From: Deltaproteobacteria bacterium
GTDB taxonomy: Bacteria; Desulfobacterota; DSM-4660; Desulfatiglandales; Desulfatiglandaceae
Direction of reading: 5' to 3'
NCBI GenBank assembly: GCA_029932035.1
Contig: JAOZQV010000155.1
Coordinates: forward strand, 1 to 8,308
DNA: 8,308 bases
In this document: piece after piece, positions 1-7,295 of the stretch
How the letters are laid out: each line of letters opens with the position of its first letter
How positions within the stretch are numbered: the first letter of the stretch is position 1
Notes under the pieces: model-generated
What the model saw: only the letters and a program-made list of their open reading frames with translations
What the model was told of the DNA's origin: nothing
Databases searched by the model: none
Made by a program: the position numbers and the translations under genes

Positions 1-1722
1 CTCGTCCTCTCCGTCAAATTCGGCCAACTGCCCGATTATGACGTGATAGATGAAAACACGGGTGAGACCATCTTTACCGGTGGCGCCGTCTATTTTGGCG
101 ATTATACAGGAATCAACGGAGTCTCTTCGGGAGAGCATGTCTATCATCTCGACCTTTCATCCCTCCCTGCCGGGGGGCCTTATTTTATATCTGTAAGGGG
201 AGTGGGAAGGTCTTACTCTTTTGGCGTGGGAGATGATTACAGCAGAGAAATTGCATATGTTCATACCCGGGGGTTGTACCATCAGCGCTGCGGGATTGCC
301 TTAGAAAAGCCCTATACAGAATACACCCGTGGGATATGCCATACAGAGGTTGCTCATACGAAGGTCCCATGGGGAGCATCAAGCTGGATAAAGGTTCCCG
401 AAGGCGCTGAGATGCACAAGATACGCGGAGGATATCATGACGCAGGTGATTTTGACCGGCGTCCGATGCATACCATAATCCCTATTCTTATGCTGAGCTA
501 CTACGAGGCGTTCCCTGACCATTTTGTTGACAGCCAGTATAATATACCCGAATCCGGCAACTTAATCCCCGATTTCCTTGATGAGGCCTTGTGGGGATTG
601 TTGGTGTGGGAGTATCTGCAAGGACCTGATGGGGGCATAATGGCCGGCACAGAAAGGTCTGCCCACCCGTCTTATGGAAGGGATAATGCCGCCATTGAAG
701 AAGCAATCTACGGCACATGGGAAGTGTCAGGAGAGGTTACTGCCTGCGGGGCAGGCATGTTTGCTCAGGCATCAAGATTGATAAACCCCTACGATCAGAC
801 CAGGGCTGCTGAACTCCTTTCAAGGGCTAAACTCGCCTGGGACTACCTGCAAAATAACAACGTTACAGAACCAAAATCAGAGATAATGTATGCAGCCCTT
901 CAACTTTATCTCGCGACTGCAACGGGTAACACTTCTCAGGATATGAATAATAGCTACCACAACGCTTTCACCGCTATTGCACACTGGATCTTTGTGGAAG
1001 GGGGAAAGTGGCCGGACAAATACAAACCCGGGAATTCCTATGCCGAATGTCAGACCGCACACTTCATCAGTTATCTGATTACAGACAAGACTGTTGATCC
1101 CGAGTTGTACGATAAGATGAAATCGAAGATCTTCAGTGGTGCGGAAAGCGGAGGGTACATGGGAAAGAGGGCCTCTGAATACCCTTATCCCGTGGGTGTT
1201 ACAAAATCGTATGGATGGGGAGCAGGAACATCCCAGGGAAAATATGCGGACGTGTATTGTTTTGCCTACAGGTTAACGGATGACAAAGCCAAAAAGCAGG
1301 AATATTTCAATGAGGTCAGCCAGTATGCGGACTATACTCTTGGGCTGAACCCTTTAGGCAAATCCTTTGTTACAGGCCTCGGTCATAACAGGGTAAACAG
1401 CCCTCTCCACCTCGATTCGTGGTTTACCAGGTATGGAAAAGGAGATCATGAGGGCCATCCCATAGGTAATGTGCCGGGCATGGTTGTATTTGGGCCGAGC
1501 GAAGGTAGGAGTCAAGCATTTTACCAGAAAGTAATATCCGACAGGATTTACCCGTCGTGGGATGATCTTCCATTGCAGAAGCGATGGGCGGATGGATGGT
1601 CGCTGGTTGGTGGAAACGAATTCTCAACATGGTCGATCTTAGCATGGAATGTCTGTATGCATGGCTTCTTATACAACGCCGGACAAAATGACTTGGCAAC
1701 ACCCGAAACGACCACTAAATAG
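1..1722 (+). CDS. Glycoside hydrolase family 9 (cellulase/endoglucanase type), 5'-truncated
   Basis: This is a family 9 glycoside hydrolase, expected to cleave beta-1,4-glucosidic bonds in cellulose or related glucans by inversion. The frame is open from base 1, so the true start and any signal peptide lie outside the window; an ATG at base 43 sits inside the N-terminal domain and is not a credible start. About the first 75 codons look like the end of the Ig-like (CelD_N) domain, ending in a G-x-S-x-x-F beta-strand pattern. The catalytic domain follows, with QRCG (Cys at 289), CH (337-342) and GGYHDAGD (427-450). The two Asp of DAGD are the expected base and partner. The late motif GLGHNR...PLH (1378-1410) matches the first GH9 signature, and GGNEFSTW (1612 on) carries the expected acid Glu at 1618-1620. 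The two Cys and two His are placed like the structural zinc site of CelD-type enzymes. Substrate is not decided by the sequence. It converges on the minus-strand cluster with a 58-bp gap and shows no functional link to it. Confidence 0.93.
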   Translation, partial: LVLSVKFGQLPDYDVIDENTGETIFTGGAVYFGDYTGINGVSSGEHVYHLDLSSLPAGGPYFISVRGVGRSYSFGVGDDYSREIAYVHTRGLYHQRCGIALEKPYTEYTRGICHTEVAHTKVPWGASSWIKVPEGAEMHKIRGGYHDAGDFDRRPMHTIIPILMLSYYEAFPDHFVDSQYNIPESGNLIPDFLDEALWGLLVWEYLQGPDGGIMAGTERSAHPSYGRDNAAIEEAIYGTWEVSGEVTACGAGMFAQASRLINPYDQTRAAELLSRAKLAWDYLQNNNVTEPKSEIMYAALQLYLATATGNTSQDMNNSYHNAFTAIAHWIFVEGGKWPDKYKPGNSYAECQTAHFISYLITDKTVDPELYDKMKSKIFSGAESGGYMGKRASEYPYPVGVTKSYGWGAGTSQGKYADVYCFAYRLTDDKAKKQEYFNEVSQYADYTLGLNPLGKSFVTGLGHNRVNSPLHLDSWFTRYGKGDHEGHPIGNVPGMVVFGPSEGRSQAFYQKVISDRIYPSWDDLPLQKRWADGWSLVGGNEFSTWSILAWNVCMHGFLYNAGQNDLATPETTTK

Positions 1723-1788
1723 TGCCCGAAGAAAATAACTATTTCAAAATCTTACTCAAAACTATTTATACTCGTCAGGATCACCCTG
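1713..1788. other. Convergent gene junction with short repeats, no clear terminator
   Basis: This spans the end of the GH9 gene and the end of the Yip1 gene. A 12-base inverted repeat, CACTA-AA-TAGTG (1713-1724), covers the GH9 stop codon. The octamer AACTATTT occurs twice in direct orientation (1737-1744 and 1760-1767). A small CAGG/CCTG hairpin (1776-1788) overlaps the Yip1 stop codon. None is followed by a convincing U-tract, so I do not call an intrinsic terminator for either strand. The gap is AT-rich and otherwise empty. Confidence 0.4.
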
Positions 1789-2311
1789 TAAAATGACTGA
1801 TCGCACCGGCAGCAATGATATATATCGCCATGGTCATCACAATCGCTAAGAATGCCTGCGTCATCTTTATTGAAAAGGCAAAACTCAACCCGAGGACAAT
1901 AAGGTAAATGCGGTAAAATTCAAAGAGTAAACCGATTATGGGAAGCCATGAGAGCAGGTTCACCGCCGATGCATAGGCATTGACCCTGAAGGCGGTCTCA
2001 TAGGGGCCTGAGGCCTTGAACACCTTGGTAATTATGAGAAAGAGAATCCCGGCGGTAATCAGAGGAAATATTAGTCCGAGGAGCAGGGTGCGGAGCATAA
2101 ACGCGGGATTTTTCTGTAAGAGTCCAAAAATAAGCACATGAAAAACAATGCAGGAGAGCAAATAGAGAAAAGGGTTCAGAAAGCCACCATCCCTTCTCAT
2201 GCCCTGAAAAAAAACCTTAGGCGAAAGGAGAATCGTCTTTGAAGTTCGAAAAAAACTCGAAAAGAAATTCTTTGGATCAAACTCGTTATTTAAAAGCTCG
2301 TTCATCGCCAA
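1781..2311 (-). CDS. Yip1-domain integral membrane protein
   Basis: A 176-residue membrane protein resembling the bacterial Yip1 (PF04893-like) family. Visible features are a short polar N-terminus, the typical lead-in 'SPKVFFQGM' (residues 30-38), then hydrophobic segments at roughly 47-65, 73-95, 113-131, 133-148 and 152-171. The stretch from Phe108 to Leu142 (FRVNAYASAVNLL...YRIYLIVLGL) is the most family-like part. The biochemical role of bacterial Yip1 proteins is generally unknown. The start is taken as TTG at 2311 because GAGGAG (2320-2325) lies 8 nt upstream; an in-frame ATG at 2305 would sit 14 nt from it and shorten the protein by two residues. The gene overlaps the end of the PorB gene by 26 bp, which suggests translational coupling and membership of the same operon. 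It is the last gene of the minus-strand cluster. A membrane-anchoring or membrane-organising role for the oxidoreductase would be speculation. Confidence 0.82.
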   Translation of the reverse strand: MAMNELLNNEFDPKNFFSSFFRTSKTILLSPKVFFQGMRRDGGFLNPFLYLLSCIVFHVLIFGLLQKNPAFMLRTLLLGLIFPLITAGILFLIITKVFKASGPYETAFRVNAYASAVNLLSWLPIIGLLFEFYRIYLIVLGLSFAFSIKMTQAFLAIVMTMAIYIIAAGAISHFTG

Positions 2312-3194
2312 CCCGGTTTCTCCTCATCCCTTCCTCCTCCGTGTAGCCCAACTTCCTCATCCTTTTTTCAACAAACTCCTGAATCCCCGAAAGCTGCGTC
2401 CCTGATATTTGTTTGAAGCGACCCTGAAGGCCTAAGTATTCGGTCACCGGAATAAGCTTTTCCGGATAATAGGTCAGCCTCACTTCCCCCTCCTCATCCG
2501 TTTCCATCAAAGGGAAGCTCCCCGACTCTACCGCAAGACGAACTACTTCTATCGAATCATCTGAGGAGATCCGCCATCCTGCCGGACAGGCAGATAAGAG
2601 ATGTATAAAACGGAAACCTTTCTTATCCTTAGCCTTTTCAAACTTCATCTGGAAATCTGTTGCGTGGGTCACTACCGCGCTCGCAACGTAGGACGGTCTA
2701 TGGGCGCGAACGATCTCAAATATATCTTTTTTAAACCGGCCCTCCCCTTCCGGTGTAGTTGTTGTCCAGGCAGCCTCCGGTGTTGCCGAGCTGCGCTGAA
2801 TGCCGGTATTCATATAGGCTTCGTTGTCATAGCAGACGAAAATAATATCTTCATCCCTCTCAGCGGCACATGAGAGGGCTTGCAGACCTATGTCAAATGT
2901 GCCGCCGTCACCGGCCCATACAATGACCGTAATATCCTCTTTGCCCTGGCTGATCAGGGCCTGGCGGACGCCCCCGGCACATGCGGCGCCGGTCTCAAAG
3001 GGGACATGCAAAAGAGGCACCCTCAGAGATGTGGAAGGAAAGGGGCCGGCAATGATCCCCCAGCAGCAGGCCGGCATCACCACAATGGTCCGCTTCCCCA
3101 TTATCTTGAGCACATGCCTCATCCCGAGCACTGCCCCGCAGCCCGGACAACCCACATTGCCACCACTCACATACTCATCCAGCACTATACCCAT
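2286..3194 (-). CDS. porB: Pyruvate:ferredoxin oxidoreductase (pyruvate synthase) beta subunit
   Basis: 302 residues; the thiamine-pyrophosphate-binding beta subunit of a multi-subunit pyruvate/2-oxoacid:ferredoxin oxidoreductase, cytoplasmic. TPP/Mg motifs are clear: GDGG at residues 95-98, then YDNEAYMNTG at 122-131, followed by QRSSATP and a TTTTP run near 144-148. The four Cys expected to bind the proximal [4Fe-4S] cluster are present: C16 and C19 (CPGC), C43 or C44 (PACCWG) and C203 (ACPAGW). The 'DNEAYMNTG' and 'RSSATP' wording is closer to pyruvate-type than to 2-oxoglutarate-type enzymes from memory, so pyruvate is the preferred substrate, though ketoisovalerate-type activity cannot be excluded. 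The ATG at 3194 overlaps the end of porA by 10 bp, with AAGGA 9 nt upstream. An unusual detail is PEAAWTTT where relatives usually have Gly before Ala-Trp. The C-terminal tail is long and charged, and its last codons overlap the Yip1 gene. Confidence 0.95.
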   Translation of the reverse strand: MGIVLDEYVSGGNVGCPGCGAVLGMRHVLKIMGKRTIVVMPACCWGIIAGPFPSTSLRVPLLHVPFETGAACAGGVRQALISQGKEDITVIVWAGDGGTFDIGLQALSCAAERDEDIIFVCYDNEAYMNTGIQRSSATPEAAWTTTTPEGEGRFKKDIFEIVRAHRPSYVASAVVTHATDFQMKFEKAKDKKGFRFIHLLSACPAGWRISSDDSIEVVRLAVESGSFPLMETDEEGEVRLTYYPEKLIPVTEYLGLQGRFKQISGTQLSGIQEFVEKRMRKLGYTEEEGMRRNRVGDERAFK

Positions 3195-4324
3195 ATCATT
3201 TCATCCTTGAAAGCGGGATCGGCCTTTATCCCCTCACAGACCCCCATGAGGATCTCGGGAAAGACCTCCTTCCCTCCCAGGCTTATAATCACGTCATAGA
3301 TATCAGGATTGTCGTCAACATTATAAAATGCAGAACGAAGTTCCTGTGTAAGGGTCCCCTGTGCACCATAGGATACAGCCCTGTTAAGGACAATAACGTC
3401 CTGATGCCCAGCTATGACCTTCTGCAGGGCGTGTTTGGGAAAAGGACGAAAAACGCGCAGTTTGATTAGACCGACCTTCATCCCCTTTTCCCGCATCATA
3501 TCAACGGCAACCCGCGTTGTCCCCGTCAACGCGCCGGCCACGAGGAATATTGTCTCTGCATCGTCGCAGAGATAGGCCTCCATTAGATCGTACCTGGTAC
3601 CAAAGACATCTTCGAACAGGTTGTGGCAATCTCTAAAGACCTCAAAGCCACTGGTGAAAGTTCTCTGAATAGCCTTTCGCATCCGATAATAATCATCAGG
3701 GAGGGCGGCGTTTCCAAAGGAACGGGGATCATCCACATCTAATTTGAATTGGGGCGCATAGGGAGGGAGAAACGCATCTACTTTTTGCGGTTCATGGACC
3801 TCCACCTCTTCCATGGTGTGAGAGATGATAAAGCCATCGATCATTACCATCACCGGAAGGAGGAGTTTTTCTGAGATGTAATACCCTTGAATAACAGTGT
3901 CTAACGCCTCCTGGCAGGTTTCACAATAGATCTGCAGCCAGCCGGTATCCCTTTGGGCAAGGCTGTCCGATTGATCCGCCCAAATATTCCATGGTGAGCC
4001 GATTGCACGGTTTGCGTTTACCATAACGAGAGGCATTCGCGCACCCACAAACCAGTGCAGTACCTCATGCATCAATAAAAGGCCGTGGGAAGATGTGGCG
4101 GTAAAGGCCCTACTTCCCGCGGAGACAGCCCCGAGACAGGAAGCGATGGCCGAGAATTCCGATTCCACATTGATAAAACGCCCTCCCCAGGAAGGAGCGA
4201 TCTCGGACAGGGTCTCCACGATATGGGTTTGGGGCGTAATTGGATAGGCAAAAATCAGATCAGGCTTCGCCAATTTAACACCAAGCGCCACGGCATCGCT
4301 TCCCGTCATCATATCTTTGCTCAT
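3185..4324 (-). CDS. porA: Pyruvate:ferredoxin oxidoreductase (pyruvate synthase) alpha subunit
   Basis: 379 residues, the usual length for the separate alpha subunit of four-subunit pyruvate synthases. It opens with GSDAVALG (residues 8-15) and the hallmark YPITPQT (27-33). VESEFSA and TATSSHGLLLMHE follow, then AQRDTGW, LPVMVMIDGF and the FLPPYAP segment typical of PorA. The C-terminal half carries the transketolase-C-like domain (VGLIKLRVFRPFP; LNRAVSYGAQG). Together with beta it forms the active site where the 2-oxoacid is decarboxylated and the acyl group passes to CoA. The start is fixed by context: ATG at 4324 overlaps the TGA of the upstream fusion gene as ATGA, and GGAGG (4332-4336) lies 7 nt upstream. 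The open frame continues 22 codons further upstream to 4390, but that would run inside the ferredoxin domain of the preceding gene and is rejected. It overlaps porB by 10 bp. Confidence 0.95.
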   Translation of the reverse strand: MSKDMMTGSDAVALGVKLAKPDLIFAYPITPQTHIVETLSEIAPSWGGRFINVESEFSAIASCLGAVSAGSRAFTATSSHGLLLMHEVLHWFVGARMPLVMVNANRAIGSPWNIWADQSDSLAQRDTGWLQIYCETCQEALDTVIQGYYISEKLLLPVMVMIDGFIISHTMEEVEVHEPQKVDAFLPPYAPQFKLDVDDPRSFGNAALPDDYYRMRKAIQRTFTSGFEVFRDCHNLFEDVFGTRYDLMEAYLCDDAETIFLVAGALTGTTRVAVDMMREKGMKVGLIKLRVFRPFPKHALQKVIAGHQDVIVLNRAVSYGAQGTLTQELRSAFYNVDDNPDIYDVIISLGGKEVFPEILMGVCEGIKADPAFKDEMIWV

Positions 4325-5979
4325 TGCTCTGCCTCCATCACAATACACCCTCGAGGGCAGGAGACAGAGCAAATGGCGCATCCCTTGCAAAAATCCAGAT
4401 CAAAAGTTACTTTCCGAGGTCCTGTTTCACTCACCACAACAGATGCGTCTGGGCAGAAGTACCAGCAAGCGCCGCAAAGGTTACAGGTCCCGCAGCTGAG
4501 ACAACGACCGCTCTCGGCCATCACCGCATTTTGTGAAGCCTGAGCCACTATCTCTAAAAAGTCCTTGACTCGTTTCCCGGCGCCTAATCGTTTCGGTTCT
4601 AAACGCTTTTCTTTTCTGAAATAGAACGTATTCAATTCGTCATAGTTTATTATTCGCCTATTAGCGAGCTCACCAGTTAGCCTAAAGTACTTATCCGTTT
4701 CATCCCTGTTCAAAACGCCCATCTTTCCCAGAATTGTAAAGGCGCCTCGCTTTCCAGAGGCAACGGCATGGACCACGGTCCCTTCACCGGTCTCAAAGTC
4801 GCCCCCGAAAAAAACCTTATCATCTTTTTCAATACCCATTTCCGGCGCCTGGCCGACCGCAGCTACAACACTGTCAACAACCCTATGCGTCTTCTCCCCG
4901 TCGGGTACAATTTTTCCGCCTCTTTCCTTTACAGCATCCTGGATCTCTATCATCAACGAACTATCTATGCGGTCCTCAATTCGGGTGATCAGTTTTCTCT
5001 CTAAGATTTGAATCCCCTCTTCCATGCCCTCTTTAATTTCATCAGCAAAGGCCGGGGCCTCGGCCAACGTACGACGGTAGACAATGGTCACCTCCTTGCC
5101 CAACCTCATCAGTACGCGGGTCACATCCATGGCTGTATTACCGCCACCCACCACGGCAACCCGATGACCGAGAGAAGGAATCGCCCCCTTGTAAATCTTT
5201 TTGAGTATGTTCAAGCCATTGAATATAGCCTTTCCCGAATATCCCCATTGCGGGATATTCCGCGCCCACAGACCGGGAGAAAAGAAAATGAAATCATATT
5301 CCTTCGTTAGTGATGGCAGTTCCTCAGGACCAATATCCCGCTCCTTCAGAAAGTTGACACCAAGCGCGAAGATGTTTTCGATCTCACGATCCAGGACATC
5401 TCTGGGTAACCGATACTCTGGAATACCATAGCGAAGGAGGCCGCCGGCCTTTGCCTCGCGCTCGTATAGATCCACAACCACTCCTTTCCGGGCCAAAAAA
5501 TAGGCCGCTGACAATCCGGCCGGACCACTCCCAACGACTGCAACCTTTCCCCTGATCTTATTGATCTCCTTTTTGAGGGGGATATCAAGGCCATAATCAC
5601 CTATGAATCGCTCCACTGTGCGAATATTCACCTGCTCATCAAATTCGCCCCGATTACAGCTCTCTTCACAAAAATGAGGACAAACCCGACCGCAAACCGC
5701 GGGCAGGGGATTCTCTCGGCGAATTATGTTCAGGGCCTCAGTCAGTTTGCCTTCGCAAACCAGACCCATATACCCCGGGATATGGATGTGAGCGGGACAT
5801 GCCTCGGAGCAAGGGGCAACTCCCTCTTGAAAGACTGGCAGGAGAGTCCTCCACGTCCCGGTTTGGTTTCCTGAAGTATCCTTTCTGGAAATTGGGAATT
5901 CTCTGATATCGTGCAGCAGGCCCTTATTTTCCTCGTTATATTTCGATTCCAGAATCTCCAAGAAATTTCCTCGTCCCAA
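4321..5979 (-). CDS. GltD-type NADPH/FAD oxidoreductase fused to PorD-like 2x[4Fe-4S] ferredoxin domain
   Basis: A 552-residue fusion. Residues about 45-130 form a GltD-type N-terminal iron-sulphur domain, with Cys at 57, 61, 96, 100, 104 and 108. An FAD Rossmann motif lies at 146-157 (VAVVGSGPAGLS). A second dinucleotide motif lies at 278-285 (GGGNTAMD), followed by YRR (301-303), usually read as NADPH preference. The C-terminus holds two ferredoxin motifs: C499-x2-C502-x2-C505-x3-C509-P and C531-x2-C534-x2-C537-x3-C541-P, with extra Cys at 493 and 496. That last domain is where the separate PorD delta subunit would be, and no other delta gene is present. I infer electron transfer between the PorAB core and NADP(H). 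The GltD half also resembles NfnB, but no NfnA partner is seen, so bifurcation is not supported. Start: TTG at 5979 with AGAGG 7 nt upstream, 10 bp after porG. A second TTG at 5961, with GAGG 7 nt upstream, is an equally possible start. The end overlaps porA as ATGA. Confidence 0.93.
   Translation of the reverse strand: MGRGNFLEILESKYNEENKGLLHDIREFPISRKDTSGNQTGTWRTLLPVFQEGVAPCSEACPAHIHIPGYMGLVCEGKLTEALNIIRRENPLPAVCGRVCPHFCEESCNRGEFDEQVNIRTVERFIGDYGLDIPLKKEINKIRGKVAVVGSGPAGLSAAYFLARKGVVVDLYEREAKAGGLLRYGIPEYRLPRDVLDREIENIFALGVNFLKERDIGPEELPSLTKEYDFIFFSPGLWARNIPQWGYSGKAIFNGLNILKKIYKGAIPSLGHRVAVVGGGNTAMDVTRVLMRLGKEVTIVYRRTLAEAPAFADEIKEGMEEGIQILERKLITRIEDRIDSSLMIEIQDAVKERGGKIVPDGEKTHRVVDSVVAAVGQAPEMGIEKDDKVFFGGDFETGEGTVVHAVASGKRGAFTILGKMGVLNRDETDKYFRLTGELANRRIINYDELNTFYFRKEKRLEPKRLGAGKRVKDFLEIVAQASQNAVMAESGRCLSCGTCNLCGACWYFCPDASVVVSETGPRKVTFDLDFCKGCAICSVSCPRGCIVMEAEQ
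4332..4336 (-). promoter_or_regulatory. Ribosome binding site that fixes the porA start
   Basis: GGAGG on the minus strand, 7 nt before the ATG at 4324. It lies inside the last codons of the upstream fusion gene, and the start overlaps that gene's stop as ATGA. It decides against the longer open frame reaching 4390. Confidence 0.8.
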
Positions 5980-5989
5980 CCCTCAACCT

Positions 5990-6562
5990 CTACACCTGTG
6001 AACGGTTACCTTCACTCTTAGCCAACAGATATGCCTCTTCAAATGCCGCCACATTGTTTTCAGTTCGCACGGGGATAAATTTTGTTATCCCTTTAATTAT
6101 ACTTTCCGGCTTCACCACGTCACTAAAGCCTGCAAACGCACCCAGGATGGGCGTATTAATGAAAGGGCTGGTCTTGCTACCAAGACCGTTTCGCAGCGCA
6201 GGCGCATTCACATCCATGGTTTTGATATGAAAATCTCCTTTAAGGAAAGCAAAGGACTGAGGGCCCTTAGGGCTGTTGATCAACATCAGACCCCCTCTTC
6301 GAATACCCGCCGCCACATTGATGGAATGAACCAGCTTCTCTCCCATAACAATGACGTAATAGGGGTTTACCACCTTGCACCGGAGATTCGGAAATGAGTC
6401 ATCCATCCTCACAAAGGCCTCCACCGGAGCGCCCCTTCGCTCAGCACCAAATGTAGGAAATGCCTGGGCATGTTTTCCTTCTAAGAAGAATCCGTAGGAG
6501 AGTATCCACGAGGCGATCACAGCCCCCTGCCCTCCTCTACCGTGAAAACGGATCTCTATCAT
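5990..6562 (-). CDS. porG: Pyruvate:ferredoxin oxidoreductase (pyruvate synthase) gamma subunit
   Basis: 190 residues, the usual size for the separate gamma subunit. It begins [15 protein letters not shown], the standard opening of this family, and carries [20 protein letters not shown] (about residues 33-52), the conserved segment of pyruvate-type gamma subunits. In single-chain enzymes the equivalent domain takes part in CoA binding and subunit contacts. The ERRGAPV wording favours pyruvate over 2-oxoglutarate or indolepyruvate. ATG at 6562 is chosen because it restores the family N-terminus and has AGAGG (6568-6572) 5 nt upstream; the open frame reaches 6628, but those 22 extra codons would overlap the nitroreductase gene. 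It begins 13 bp after the nitroreductase stop and ends 10 bp before the fusion gene, so it is clearly within the operon. Confidence 0.95.
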
Positions 6563-6575
6563 AAAAACCTCTGAT

Positions 6576-7295
6576 TCATTCTTTAATCCAAGATCTTCCA
6601 GCAGGCATAATGCATAAGGGCCATTCATCAGCCTCGAGTTTCAAAACCTTTTTAACCTCTTTATCATTAAAGGCCCCGATTACCACCGTGCCAAGGTCTA
6701 AAGAGATAGCCTGCAGGCAAATGTTCTGAGCAGCGTGTCCCACCTCCATGTGGACATACCTTGTCCCTCTCTCCCCGTATTTGCGGGTGGTCCGCTCATA
6801 GATTGCGCAAAACACCAAAACAACGGGAGCATTTCTTATTGGGCTCTGTTCAAGCGCAGCACGCCAGAGACCTATTCTCTTATCCCCGTCGCAGGTTTTG
6901 ACCAGCTTATGCTCATCAGGCTCATATTTGTATATTCCCGGAGCAAGGTCCCTTACTTTACCTGCGGCAATATATATCTCAAGGGGGTAAAGCGCCCCAG
7001 CAGACGGCGCTGTTCTGAAACCCCTATGGCTCGTCACCCCCTGAGCAGCCCAGAGAAGTTGTGAGACTTCATCTAATGTCAAGCCTTGATCCCTGTATTG
7101 CCTGACCGATCTTCGTTCAAACAAAGACTTCTCGATTGATGTCCTACCATCAAATCGCGGAGCAGGCAGACTTATAGCTTCCTGTGAACCGATGTTACCC
7201 ATGGATTCACTCCTCTCTATTTGAAAAAACAGAACTCCACACAAGAAAGTAATCACACCGACCATACACCGAGACAAAATATTACGAATCGCCAT
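6576..7295 (-). CDS. SagB/ThcOx-type nitroreductase-family oxidoreductase, possible N-terminal membrane signal
   Basis: An FMN-dependent nitroreductase-fold oxidoreductase of the SagB/ThcOx branch. Visible family features are RRSVRQY (residues 61-67, the FMN-phosphate region), LLWAAQGVT (80-88), PSAGALYPLE (97-106, diagnostic of this branch), HAAQNICLQAISLDLGTV in the second half, and the closing PLCIMPAGR. Some relatives oxidise azolines in peptide natural products, but no peptide precursor or cyclodehydratase is nearby, so substrate and role are unknown. Two starts are plausible. ATG 7295 gives 239 residues with a basic N-terminus and a hydrophobic segment (about 11-25), resembling a signal or anchor; AGGGTGA lies just upstream. 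ATG 7202 gives 208 residues, starts close to the folded domain, and has a stronger site (GAGGAG, 7 nt away). The hydrophobic segment has no good lipobox: Leu, not a small residue, precedes its Cys. It is the first gene of the cluster, 13 bp upstream of porG. Confidence 0.88.
   Translation of the reverse strand: MAIRNILSRCMVGVITFLCGVLFFQIERSESMGNIGSQEAISLPAPRFDGRTSIEKSLFERRSVRQYRDQGLTLDEVSQLLWAAQGVTSHRGFRTAPSAGALYPLEIYIAAGKVRDLAPGIYKYEPDEHKLVKTCDGDKRIGLWRAALEQSPIRNAPVVLVFCAIYERTTRKYGERGTRYVHMEVGHAAQNICLQAISLDLGTVVIGAFNDKEVKKVLKLEADEWPLCIMPAGRSWIKE
7210..7215 (-). promoter_or_regulatory. Strong internal ribosome binding site in the nitroreductase gene
   Basis: GAGGAG on the minus strand, 7 nt upstream of the in-frame ATG at 7202. 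It is a better Shine-Dalgarno match than the one before the long start at 7295. It suggests either that the real start is 7202, or that a membrane-targeted and a soluble form are both made. Confidence 0.55.

Noticed and set aside
1723..1780. Bidirectional terminator between GH9 and Yip1
   Set aside because: Only short, weak hairpins are present and none is followed by a run of T on the relevant strand.
2880..3299. Plus-strand open frames of 106 and 139 codons opposite porB
   Set aside because: They lie antisense to conserved PorB motifs, have no recognisable protein features, and are explained by codon bias of the real gene.
4325..4390. Longer N-terminus for porA, starting at 4390
   Set aside because: It would run through the ferredoxin domain of the upstream gene. 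The ATGA overlap and GGAGG at 7 nt fix ATG 4324.
4085..4543. Plus-strand open frame of 152 codons opposite the porA and fusion genes
   Set aside because: It covers two well-supported minus-strand genes and encodes a low-complexity, Arg/Ser/Pro-rich product typical of an antisense shadow.
4321..5979. Electron-bifurcating NfnAB-type enzyme
   Set aside because: The GltD half resembles NfnB, but no NfnA-like partner gene is in the cluster, so bifurcation is not supported by what is visible.
6563..6628. Longer N-terminus for porG, starting at 6628
   Set aside because: The extra 22 codons overlap the nitroreductase gene. The family N-terminus ([13 protein letters not shown]) and a ribosome binding site both point to ATG 6562.
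6576..7295. Part of a thiazole/oxazole-modified peptide cluster, suggested by the SagB-type nitroreductase
   Set aside because: No cyclodehydratase, precursor peptide or transporter gene is nearby; the neighbours are pyruvate oxidoreductase subunits.
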